Assembly: GCA_029851415.1 (NCBI GenBank) | Contig: CM056741.1 | Coordinates: forward strand, 165,031,685 to 165,095,684 | Length of the DNA: 64,000 nucleotides | Source: Eretmocerus hayati | Taxonomy: Eukaryota > Arthropoda > Insecta > Hymenoptera > Aphelinidae | Direction: 5' to 3' | Shown: in pieces, positions 1 to 9,472 of the stretch | How the letters are laid out: every line of letters starts with the position of its first letter | Numbering within the stretch: position 1 is the first letter of the stretch | Program-made: the position numbers and the translations under genes | The notes under the pieces: generated by a model | The model's input: only the letters and a program-made list of their open reading frames with translations | The model's database searches: none | What the model was told of the DNA's origin: nothing

Positions 1-2
1 GG

Positions 3-119
3 GCGTTTGAGGCAGCTGCCAAATACCAAGAACTTGTTTTGATTCCCCGCGGTACGCCGACATTCAAGCAGCCCTTTAGTTTCTTACAAGCAGTTAAGGA
101 CTATTTGAACCAGCTGTAG
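3..119 (+). CDS. 3' end of a protein-coding gene (terminal exon, partial)
   Basis: The window opens inside a frame that stays open for 38 codons and ends in TAG at 117-119. The visible C-terminus begins AFEAAAKYQELVLIPRG and ends QAVKDYLNQL. Mixed composition, an amphipathic start and a helical-looking end give it the character of real coding sequence, unlike most open frames in this window. The other two forward frames stop early. Two overlapping AATAAA poly(A) signals lie about 300 bases downstream, which fits a last exon with a short 3' UTR. I do not recognise the family. The exon's 5' end and any splice acceptor are outside the window, so length and function cannot be judged. Confidence 0.55.
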   Translation, partial: AFEAAAKYQELVLIPRGTPTFKQPFSFLQAVKDYLNQL

Positions 120-419
120 TGCTAATATTGGGTTTAAATATTTGTATTTGTATTAACGAAATATGCGACCCTGTGGGATAGTTATTGGTGTTTATCTCGG
201 TATTACAACAGTAATTTACTGGTTACAGCCTGCAAGTTGACGATGAATTTAACACAGGCTTTATTGGCCTTTGCTGTTAACTTACAGTCACGCAAGCTAC
301 ACTTTTAACGTAACTCATGATTGCATCTGTGATCAACGTTTGTTCGGGCACAGAGTTTTCAACAAATATTTAGTGTATCTGCAATATTCAAAAAAATTTC
401 TTGAATTACTAAGGATTAG

Positions 420-429
420 AATAAATAAA
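420..429 (+). promoter_or_regulatory. Candidate poly(A) signals
   Basis: Two overlapping AATAAA hexamers lie about 300 bases after the stop codon of the exon at the window start. The position suits that gene's 3' end, but AATAAA is common by chance in DNA this AT-rich. Confidence 0.3.
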
Positions 430-2697
430 ATAATCCAAGTTAATTTTCTTCCGAATTCTTTTTTCTATTTTTCTGACGTTAGATAAGATGTTGTTAAATA
501 AGTGTCGAAATTTCTTCAGTGCAGTTTTGACCTGAATATAACAAACTTTGGTCGAAATGTTTGATCGATTTTGATCCAGGATATGACTTTGTTTTGATAA
601 AATCAAGGGCATTCAAGGCTGATCCAATGTTTGATAGGTTTGAGTATACGAGACACGGGAGACAAAGTCGTTTACTATCGTTTTGACATGCAAGGCTGCC
701 AACTCAAAGAGTTTGTCATCATTACTGGTGAATACTCCAATCTATTTTTGGATATATGTGAGATGTCAGTTGAGAAGATCTTTTGATGCTTGAGTGAAAT
801 TATAAAATCCTGTCACGTATGGGAAAGATCCCTAGTACCAGATAATTTATAGGTTATCTGGTTGATACTCTGAGCTGCTCTGGTTACTCTTGTTGTTGGC
901 AGGTGAGAATTGGAATTTGCAACATGCTACATGAAGAATAATACCATACTAGACATGAGCCATGATTGATTTCAGAATTCCCATTGAAATGAAAAACAAT
1001 TCATTGATCGGGGGTTACGCTTACTGAATATATAAGATATATTCAAGACAGTTTAGAAGTATAGCTATGAGTTAGTTGTAACTGTTGCAGCGAACTACCG
1101 TCAGAATTTCATCTATTAACGGTAACGTACTGTTAATTTCCTCACAGGAAAGTTTTTCTACAAATACCAAATGTATCAAGAACGTAGTTGTTGAAACATC
1201 AGAGAAAAGTGTGTATTGTTTCAGAAAATATTCAACGTGAATAAAGCACCCTGTGACTCTCTATCCAACACTCATTTAATTATCCCGATCACACGTTAAG
1301 CGTGATGATATTAATGGGAAAGTGTCGAAACAAGAGCCTCTTATATCTCCGATGTCTCCTTTGACTAATGAAAGTTCCACTCAATATCGACACGATACGA
1401 TAATTTCAATTGAATTCGGACGAGTAATTCAGATAGACGATGAAGCTGCCATCAGAGCAAAGCTTCCACCCGATTGATTTCGATCATCATCGTATACGTC
1501 TATTGAAACCCTCGAATTTCATCGACTACCCATATAATTTTCTCGTATTCAATATATGAACAGAGCGATTTGAGAGGGTTGCCATTTTGTACGAGTGGAA
1601 GTTGAGACTATCGTGGAATCAGTGACTCGTACAATGGAGAAGTATATAAAAATAGTCACCGACAACGACTGCTATGAGAGCCGGTTTTTACCATGCTCAG
1701 TGGATTTGAAATTTTACTCGCAAGTTTCACGATTCAGAGGCAGAACTATACATATGAGTGATTACGCCGAAAGTGAGATTTTCTGGGGCCCGAGCTGGGG
1801 CCCAAAAGTGGTTGGTTACGTTATTTGAATCTAAACAATTTGAAGTGTATAGATAGATATAGAGATTTTGGACACTTATAATACGTGATAACGAATTCAA
1901 AAGTCAAAGTTGGGTCCCCTGCAGAGGGGATGGAATGGATATTTATATAGGAATTGTTGTCTTGTTGCGCAGGTCATGGGTGTGTGAATAATGAAACTTT
2001 AGAATCCATTTGATTCTCTTTGTCTTTCTTGAGAGAGGAAACTAGATCTCTGAACAAGAATTGTAACCAAATTCTCACAATAATTTGGCATTTAAAATTT
2101 TTCGTCGGAAAAGAATTTTTAGTGTCTCCCACGATTTTTTTGCGTCTACCGGAACATGCGTTTATTTGGCATCGTTCAAAGTACTCTAAATAAAATTCAA
2201 GAGTAGACGAATTCATATTCTTGAGTAATCGCATTTCCCATTTTCCATCGAATTGTCACTTTTGGGATTCTATGCGAATTTTTGATCACCAGTAGGTTTT
2301 TCCTGAAATGATAGGTTGTGTTTAATACAGTCTATCAAAGTTCATCTCGAAAGACCCATTGGTGGCAAAGTTGTGGTGTTTTTAACAATGCCAGAATGCC
2401 AATTTCAATTTTCTGCCACAAACTGGAAATTCGCATAGTTCTGATGCAAAGTCGATCCAGGCTAAACAAAAAACACGTGCCACCTCAATTTGTCTCTAGA
2501 ATTTTATATTTCATCTTGAAGGGACTCTAATTTGTTGAACTTCCTTAATTGGATGGTCTCAACTGGAATAGCCCTTTGATGTGTTCTAAACGCTCTTCCT
2601 GAGCCTCAGTCATCGCGTCATGGACTATACGCTACTTGGAATGCGCCAAAGGCAAGTGCAGTAGAGTAAACACCGACATTTTACTTACGAGGAATAC
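430..2697. other. Non-coding, no recognised feature
   Basis: Only short open frames of unconvincing composition occur here. I see no RNA gene, inverted repeat or transposon end that I can support. It is probably 3' flanking or intergenic DNA. Confidence 0.5.
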
Positions 2698-3006
2698 CCA
2701 GGGGTTGTGGAACATGGATTTGACTGAAACTTTGGGGATGGTCTCCTTTTACCGCCAAAAGATGAAATCCAGAGCAACACTTGCAAATGCTCAACCGTTT
2801 CCGAGCTGCAGCTTATAACATTAGCATTACGAGTGTGTCTATATATACTTATATTTTTCAGGAATGGGCCCATATGGGCAATGCTAATGTTATAAGCTGC
2901 AGATCAAAAACGGTTGGGAGAGTGCGGCTCTGGGATTCACATTTTGGGGGTAAAAAGAGACTATCCCCAGAGTTTCAGCCAAATCCGTGACGCACAATCC
3001 CCGCGT
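2698..3006. mobile_element. Foldback (palindromic) element, older copy
   Basis: A left arm at about 2698-2826 and a right arm at about 2880-3006 are inverted copies. Both arms carry a block reading GCTAATGTTATAAGCTGCAG or its complement near the centre, and outer blocks related to CAGCCAAATCCGTGA. The arms have diverged and contain small gaps. The same outer and middle blocks recur in the element at 55191-55520, so this is a dispersed family. No transposase is encoded. It would be mobilised in trans, if ever. Confidence 0.7.
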
Positions 3007-3339
3007 GCTCCTTGTTGGTCTGTAATGTGCAGATTATCCTTCAAAAGAGAGAGTTCGTTATGAAAATTTCAAAGATTGGAGATTGATCCAAGAAGTTTTC
3101 AAGGGTTTCAAGGATTTGGCGGCAAACTCAGGGAGATTCCAGAATTTCCAGGAATTCAAGGATCTATAGATACCCTGCTCTCTATAGCGAACAGTCGCGA
3201 TCGTATAAAATTTGTCCGTTATAGAAAGGGGTGAGTTCTTGAGACTTGTGATCATCGAGAATTTGATCCATGTGATCATCGGGTAAAATTTTAGAATCAT
3301 GAATGAAATGAAAGTGATCGGGTTCATTTAACTAAAATC
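3007..3339. other. Non-coding, possible decayed repeat
   Basis: The segment contains repeated phrases such as GTGATCATCG and a TATAGCGAACAGT block. They recall the ends of pogo-like elements, but I cannot pair two termini. Confidence 0.25.
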
Positions 3340-3964
3340 AGTTGACAGTTGCCCGGCGGATCCGCTCGATAGTAAATTCGATTGAATAAGAGAATTATAC
3401 AAAAGAAAAAAAAACAGACTGGGATCCCTGTCAATGAGAGCGTGATCACTCCCGCGTCTCGCTGGGTGGAGACGAGATGTTCTCAGCTGGAGTAGTCTTT
3501 TTCTGATCGACGACGATTGCTTGGAGCACGGCCTAACGAGCGAGGTTCTTGGCTTGCTGGAGCCCGTATAGGTTGCGCCGATGCTCGGCTTCGCTTCGGT
3601 CGGTTTTCACACGGGCACGGTTCCTATTATTACGCTCCATCCGGCACAATTGTTCTAGTCAAAATGTGACCGAGTCGTTGGGACGGAGACGGGGGTAAGC
3701 AGGCGAACAGTTCGAATTGTTTCCAAATTAAGTTGCGACTCCGCACCAGGGCGGAACACGAACACGATACATACCCGGTCACTCATGCCAGTGAACGGAC
3801 ACTTTGAATATTGTCACTGTGATATGTCGCGAATTGTCCGGGTGATGCACTATGTGTCGGCGAGGACGTTCCTGACGGCACTAGGATACGTCGGGTACAA
3901 GGAAGCTGGGCCACGGCTGGGCCGAGTGTCGTGGAGTATGCGTCGCGATGGAAAATCGGAAACG

Positions 3965-4002
3965 GACTGAGTGCTTGGCCAAGCAAACCGGAGGTTTATA
4001 TA
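3965..4002 (-). promoter_or_regulatory. TATA box plus insect-type initiator
   Basis: On the minus strand TATATAAAC is followed, about 33 bases from the TATA T to the initiator A, by CACTCAGTCC, which contains the arthropod initiator TCAGT. This spacing is what a focused core promoter needs. It points leftward, away from the palindromic repeats, which would then be upstream regulatory sites. Confidence 0.45.
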
Positions 4003-4026
4003 GGCCAAAAGTGTACCGCGTGATTT

Positions 4027-5249
4027 GTAATGAATGGGTCAATTACTAACGCGTGTAATGTAATGCGCGGTCGCATCACAGATTGAGTGTATGCGCGATG
4101 TTTTCTGTAATGAATGAGCTGATTACCAATATGTGTATTGTAATGCGCAGCCGCATTACAATTGAGGCGGTGGGTGGAAAAAGGGGGTAACCGCCATTAT
4201 GCCCTTCTTCCGGACATCGCTTTTTTTGAGCCCCTATACCAAGAACCACCACCCCTCGAAATCGGTTTTTCGTTATGCCCCAAAAACCGTCTGGCAGATA
4301 AAAGGGCGTAACCGCTATTACGCCCTTTCATCTGCACCATAAATGGGCGTAAGTGCGATAATAGAATGTTAAAAGGGCGTAACTGCTGTGTTATCATTTC
4401 AAAAGCAGGGCTTCATTTTTTGCTGAGCCCAACAGAATTTGGAAAAAGGGCTTAAGGACCTGACTGAAAAGATTTGAAAGGGCGTAATTACTCTGTAACA
4501 GGGCGTAAGTGAGGGTGGATCTGGAAAAAGGGCCTTATTACACAGGAAAAATTTTATAAAAATTCTCCAGAGTTTGGAAACGGTTTTCGACCTAATATAA
4601 AGATAAAAACATGTTGTTTTACTTTCAAATTAAGTGTTTCTACCCTTCCCTTGCGAAGAAAATGTCTCGTCATCTACACACGGCTGATGGAAGCTTTTCG
4701 TGTCCATAGAACCGTGGGGCATGGATCGAAACACCGCCTAGCAATCAGATAACTTTCAAAACATGCCCAGGAACACTCTCAAAAAATTTGGAGATGATTG
4801 GACTTGATCTCGAGATATAATCCCACTTTTTGTGAGGAAGAAAGACCGAAATTTGACCCTGTATTCGGAAAAAGGGCGTGATTGCATTTTTTGAAATTGC
4901 TGAAAAAAGCTCGAAATCAAATTTTATCCCCCGGCTCGGGTTCGGCTATTTTGAGAATGCTATCTTCTTCGAAATAAGTGAGCTCAACTCGTCTAATTAT
5001 GTCTCTAACGGTTTCTATTAAGTTTTTATTGATTTTCTCAAAATGACCATTTTGCAGTTACGCCCTTTTTCCACCCACCCCCTCAATTTGTATTCAACGC
5101 GTCGATGTAGGTAATGAGTGGTTCGATTACGTTCGCGTATATTGTAATGCGCGGTCGCATTACATATCAAGTGTGCCGTATTTAGTGTTTGTAGGAACTT
5201 GTAAGGGACGGTCGCATTACAATATTATTGTAATGCATCGTGACATTAC
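4027..5249. repeat. Tandem repeat of two 20-base palindromes (split by a MITE)
   Basis: Class A palindromes of the form GTAATGAATG-GGTCAATTAC occur at 4027-4046, 4107-4126 and 5111-5130. Class B palindromes of the form GTAATGCG-cggt-CGCATTAC occur at 4060-4079, 4140-4159 and 5144-5163, with weaker members at 5201-5220 and 5230-5249. A and B alternate in a unit of about 80 bases. The MITE at 4159-5090 sits at the end of the second B site. Such regular dyads look like protein-binding sites, although tandem duplication alone would also copy them. Confidence 0.75.
4159..5090. mobile_element. TA-flanked non-autonomous DNA transposon (932 bp)
   Basis: The ends are inverted repeats: CAATTGAGGCGGTGGGTGG on the left, and the complement of CAAATTGAGGGGGTGGGTGG on the right, continuing into GAAAAAGGG.GTAAC on both sides. 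TA dinucleotides flank it at 4157-4158 and 5091-5092. The motif AAAGGGCGTAA or close variants recurs about a dozen times inside in both orientations, as subterminal transposase sites often do. There is no transposase frame. TA targeting suggests a Tc1/mariner-superfamily transposase. Confidence 0.75.
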
Positions 5250-5514
5250 ATTTTCTGGGTGTGCGTATGGGTGGAATCACGATGTGAATACGTTTATCGA
5301 TTAATAAGTTTTTTGGATGCGCGCATCACAGTTATCAATGATTAACAGAGCTAAAATCACATGTACCAAAATGATATTCTGAAGTTTATTCTAAAATGCT
5401 CGAATGGGTCTAGATTGATGATTACAGTAGAATCCGGTTATGACGAGTTCGGTCATAACGAGAATCCGATTATAACCAGCGAATTTGGACGATTTGGTTG
5501 GCCGCTATATAATG

Positions 5515-5596
5515 TATATGAGTCATTCTGGAGCAAGCTAGACAAAACTGTCACCAGGGAAGTTTGGGAAAAATCCGCAAAATTTTTTTTTGAGAC
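5515..5596. repeat. Dispersed repeat, copy 1 (pair with 21918-21996)
   Basis: A block of about 80 bases starting TATATGAGTCATTCTGGAGC and ending in a T-run matches 21918-21996 with only a handful of differences. Here it lies inside the decayed pogo-like element, so it is either part of that family or inserted later. Confidence 0.65.
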
Positions 5597-5781
5597 GCTC
5601 CCTTTGCGTGATGAGGGTATTGTCCTATCTTTACTGTTTTTTTTCACGGCTTTGGTCCTATAGCTCGAAGTGAACGAACTTCATCGTGAGAAGTGTAGAG
5701 CTATTTTTTGTAGATCTTGTATAGATGGACCAAGAAAGTTTGTACACATTTTTGCGAAGAAGACGCGTCCCCGGAGCAAGG

Positions 5782-5990
5782 ACAAAAAATGCCGAATATT
5801 ATGCAATTCACGGCGTACGCAGATTAACGATTTCTACAATCCTGAAAGATGAACAGAAGATCTTAGCGATGTAATAAGATGGTGCGAGTGGTGTGAAAAG
5901 AATACGAAAGTGTGACGAGCCTGAAATAGATGAATCATTTATTCAAGTGGCTTACATTGCAGAGAGGTCAAAATTTCTGGATCAATGGTT
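5782..5990 (+). pseudogene. pogo/Tigger transposase fragment (N-terminal HTH region)
   Basis: One frame reads EYYAIHGVRRLTISTILKDE and continues QKIL. It resembles the second helix-turn-helix region of CENP-B/pogo transposases, where a STxxxILK core is typical. It ends at a stop at 5872-5874. A shifted frame then gives KRIRKCDEPEIDESFIQ, matching the start of the next CENP-B-type DNA-binding segment. The catalytic DDE domain is missing. The premature stop and frame change mark it as dead. The assignment rests on motif memory and on the Tigger-like ends around it. Confidence 0.5.
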
Positions 5991-6215
5991 CAATCTTGAA
6001 ATTTCAAGCTCAAAATTTTGTTGCTCGATTCAAAATTTATTCCTTTCTTTGCCTACAGAACTTGAGACTCATTGTTTTTCACTCATCGGCACTAGTATTG
6101 GCGAATTTATATGGATTTCGGCCAATAAATGCGGAGTTCAATTATAACGTGGTCCGGTTATAACGAGCAAATTTCTCCGGTCCCTTGAAGATCGTAACAA
6201 CCGGATACTATTGTA

Positions 6216-6359
6216 TTCTCTTGGGCATTCGAATAATTCATGTTCTAAATTACACGGCACGTCATTCATCAATGTATTTTTTTAGTAACCTTTGCCATTG
6301 AAAAATGTTATTAGATCAAACCGTTGATTTTGCTCGAATTTTTACATTCAGATCAATGA
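6216..6359. other. Short non-coding spacer
   Basis: Nothing is recognised between the pogo-like element and the next repeat cluster. Confidence 0.5.
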
Positions 6360-6709
6360 CTTTTACTGAGGACACGCCTATTCCTCCTAATCCAATATTC
6401 CAACCGCATCTCGTCAAAGTTTTAGTCGATCTTCCAAATAGCGGTCAGCTACGGTCACATGAAACTAGTTCGCTGTACGAATAGGTGTCCGCTATTGATA
6501 GGCGTGACTCCCATGAGGACCCATACATTCCTGCCCGTCAAGCCGTATAAAAACTGTCTGTTCAAGGAGGTGTCCGCTGTTGGAAGTATCCGCTATTGAG
6601 GGTTTCTACCCCCATAAGAGCCTTTGTATTTTTCCCCGTCGCACCATAATTGTCCGTTAAATAGAGGTGTCCGCTCTTCGAAGGTGTCTGTTAAGGGAGG
6701 GTTTACTGT
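6360..6709. repeat. Fragments of a DNA-transposon end with TGTCCGCT repeats
   Basis: GTGTCCGCTATTGA, GTGTCCGCTGTTGG, TATCCGCTATTGAGGG and GTGTCCGCTCTTCG recur, and the block ends GGGAGGGTTTACTGT. Short repeats of this kind next to an end reading ACAGTAAACCCTCCC are typical of pogo/Tigger-like subterminal regions. A second GAGGGTTTCTAC near 6600 suggests two joined right ends. No matching left end is clear. Confidence 0.4.
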
Positions 6710-8550
6710 CTTATCAAATTCTAATTAAGCCGCGTGAATGCCTAAGAGTCTAGAATAGCCGATCTACACACGTAGCTGTTAATTTGAACGAGCGTGCGTT
6801 TATTGAAAAAATATTGTCGAGGCAAAGGGTGTGTATAATACATATGTATACACTCGGCACTTCGTCGGGAAACTATTTCATTCTCTTGAGTATCGATTAA
6901 TCGATCGCGTTCAGAGTCAGGTACTTGGAAATGCATTCGAGAGAGGGAAAAAAGGAAAACTACTCAAGCCCGCTGCAATTTCATCGCGACCTTGTCGACG
7001 TAACGCGCCCCCGCAGGCTCGCTTATTTCATTATGTCGAGTAATTATGGTGCGAATCCATTTATTTCAAACTTCAACAGGATCAACATATCTATATAGAA
7101 ACTGTGTACGATGAACAAATACATCACTCCTGATTTAGATAGCCGTAAGCTTCAGTCTCTTAGCTTTTATTTTTTCCATTACGATTTTCACATTTTACTT
7201 GAACTGAATTTTGTGACCTGGCAGGTTATTTGCAATTAGTGATCGCAATGTCAGACATAGAATTGGTTAGCTGACTTAGCAGTTACGAATTTTTAAGTTG
7301 GTAATGCTAAAAGAGGAAAGTGGAGAACGATGGGAAGAAAAAGTTTATCGAGAGCCAGCTGCGCGTGCTCAACAAACTCATTTTGCTGAATTGATCGCTT
7401 TTCAATTACTGTTCGGTGATGCGCGTAAAAACGAGAGCTGATCGCAAAAATTTACCCCTTTTAATTGCGAGTTATCGAGTTCTTATTGCGATTTCTGTGA
7501 TGGAAGCTCAGATCGCTTCGTGATGCTCGGCGCGCTTGTTTACATTCGTGGATGGATTGTGGTGAGCTGAAATGATTGCTCGCGTTACAAAGAGAGAGAG
7601 CACTTTTACAATTATGAGCGTGGCATGAAGTGATCAACGGGTACACGAATGCATGTTTATCTGAATTCTCTTTATCCTGATGCATTTCGCTCTTTTCATG
7701 AATCAGCTATTCAAACACATGTCCGTTATCACCCTTTTTGTTCGTTATTAATGCATGAATAGGTGGTTTTGGAATGTCGTGTTTACTCAATTACATACAC
7801 GAGTTCATTATTGTCAATAAATGCCAATTACTAATGCTATTTGGAGGGAATATCCTAAGAAGTAAGCGTGATATCGGAAAAGTTGTAAGAAAATAAGTTA
7901 TAAATCTTCGATCTGAACTTTTATCGTGTCAGCTCTACAAAAAATTCCAACCCAGTTCGAAAATTTCACTCTCCAAAAATATAATTCTTTTTCTAAAATA
8001 GTTACAATGCACAAACGATTTGATGATTGGCGCGGATTTAGTTTGATGGCAGGCGAAGTTTATGTCCGTGCAAAATGATGAATGAGAAAAGTGGTATCTC
8101 AGAAGTCTCAAAGATAATGTATTGGGTCTAAAAGGTGGCTTCACTACGAGTCATTTCAGATTTTTTAAAGTATCCACGCAGTTCGAATTTATCTAAATCT
8201 GCGGAATATGTTTGATTTTCATTGCCGTGTTATATGAGGAACGAGATGCAGCGGTGATTTTTGAATTAGCTTAGAGGAATCATGTCACTTCGGGTTTCAC
8301 AAGGCTAGCTATCAATTTCACATCGGTTCATTCGAATTTACTTCTGCAAAATTAACACGTGATGTGATATATATTCAAATGACATCGATAGTTATCAACT
8401 TCAGTATTCATGCGTCCATGCGATATTGAAATCAACCAAAATAATATTCTAACGAATCTCTAAATGACCCATTAGACTCATTACATCGAACTGGTGAACT
8501 CAAACAAATAGTATGAATATGCAAAAGCTAGAATGAGAATACTGTTATAT
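6710..8550. other. Non-coding, no recognised feature
   Basis: Open frames are short and unconvincing on both strands. I found no inverted repeats, tRNA or transposon ends. Confidence 0.5.
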
Positions 8551-9472
8551 GAGTACCTCCGTGGAAACTTTGAAATAACGTGTGCCAGCTTGTACTAACC
8601 CTTAAAATGCTTGGGGAAACAATTACACAAGTCATTATTATGTATTTTTGTGTGCTCTTTTTGTTGCAATCATTAGTTCTCTGGTACAGGGTGACCGAAG
8701 GAAACTACCATCGAAAAAAGGGTCAAAATGTCAAGTCCATGTGCTGTGGTTTTTCATTTTTTCGACCTTTGTGAGAGTGAAGCGTCGCGGTGGGGCTCAT
8801 TTGAGATTCGGGAGGGCAAATACATCAGATATCATAGTATTAAGCACCAAATTCCATTGTTATAAGAGCCCAAAGACCACTATTTGTGTGTGCGCTGAGC
8901 ACATACATTTTGTGGCACAATTTTACTTAAAATTTTACTCCTTCAGTTTTCCTCGATAAAAGTGAATTTGCCTCGTTCCAGGCTTTTTGGCATCACTTTA
9001 TTCTCGAAGGTGCAACTTTTCCATAACTCGCAGTATTGAAAAAAATTGATTTTCACACTTTGCGGAGTAGTTTTTCCACCAAAATCTAATTTTGCTATAT
9101 TTTCATGTCAGGTCCGTGCGCTACTGAGTGACTCTTGAACGCGAGACTCCAGAGGTCCTAGTCGTTTTTTTACAAAGTATTTGATGGCCAAATGAATGTC
9201 CTCCAATCCTCAAGTGTGTATCTTGAACCGTTTGGCCACGAGATCAATTTTAGTGTCACAATGTCAGGTCCGTGCCGCGCTACCGCGTCTCTCCATGTTA
9301 TCATTGTGGTACCCATGAGTGGGAAAATTTACATTCGTGCGCGGGTTTATTCATACTTTATATGTTTCAAGAAGCCAAAAAATACATCTTAGAACCTTCG
9401 GAAGTGAGATTTAGCGCTGGCATATTATTGACCCGCAAATATCGAAGTTTCCGCAGGACTACTCATATACTG
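8551..9472 (+). repeat. Dispersed repeat of about 925 bp, copy 1
   Basis: Starting at GTACCTCCGTGGAAAC and ending near CCGCAGGACTACTCATATA, the whole block aligns in reverse orientation to 29337-30270. The phrase AAAATGTCAGGTCCGTGC, or a variant, recurs inside at about 8725, 9105 and 9260, so the unit itself contains subrepeats. No terminal inverted repeats or coding capacity are visible. The class is unknown; a Helitron-like or fragmentary element is possible. Confidence 0.75.

Larger units (their letters stand above)
3340..5335 (-). mobile_element. Candidate solo LTR or promoter unit, interrupted by a MITE
   Basis: Read on the minus strand, this GC-richer segment has the order expected of an LTR: an upstream block of tandem palindromic repeats (5249 down to 4027), a TATA box at 4002-3994, an initiator at 3970-3965, and about 600 bases of downstream sequence. 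Without the 932-base MITE it is roughly 1 kb long. I could not find a convincing pair of TG...CA ends with a clean target duplication, and no primer-binding site or gag/pol frame follows. It could instead be the 5' end of an unknown host gene. One short downstream frame starts MERNNRNRARVKTDRSEA and runs for about 36 codons. Confidence 0.3.
5425..6213 (+). mobile_element. Decayed pogo/Tigger-like DNA transposon
   Basis: The left end is CAGTAGAATCCGGTTATGAC and the right end, complemented, is CAATAGTATCCGGTTGTTAC. TA flanks at 5423-5424 and 6214-6215 give the expected target duplication. CGGTTATAACGAG-like blocks repeat inside both ends, as in Tigger elements. The interior holds broken transposase sequence (see 5782-5990) and a foreign 80-base repeat at 5515-5596. 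At 789 bases it is far shorter than an autonomous element. Confidence 0.75.
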
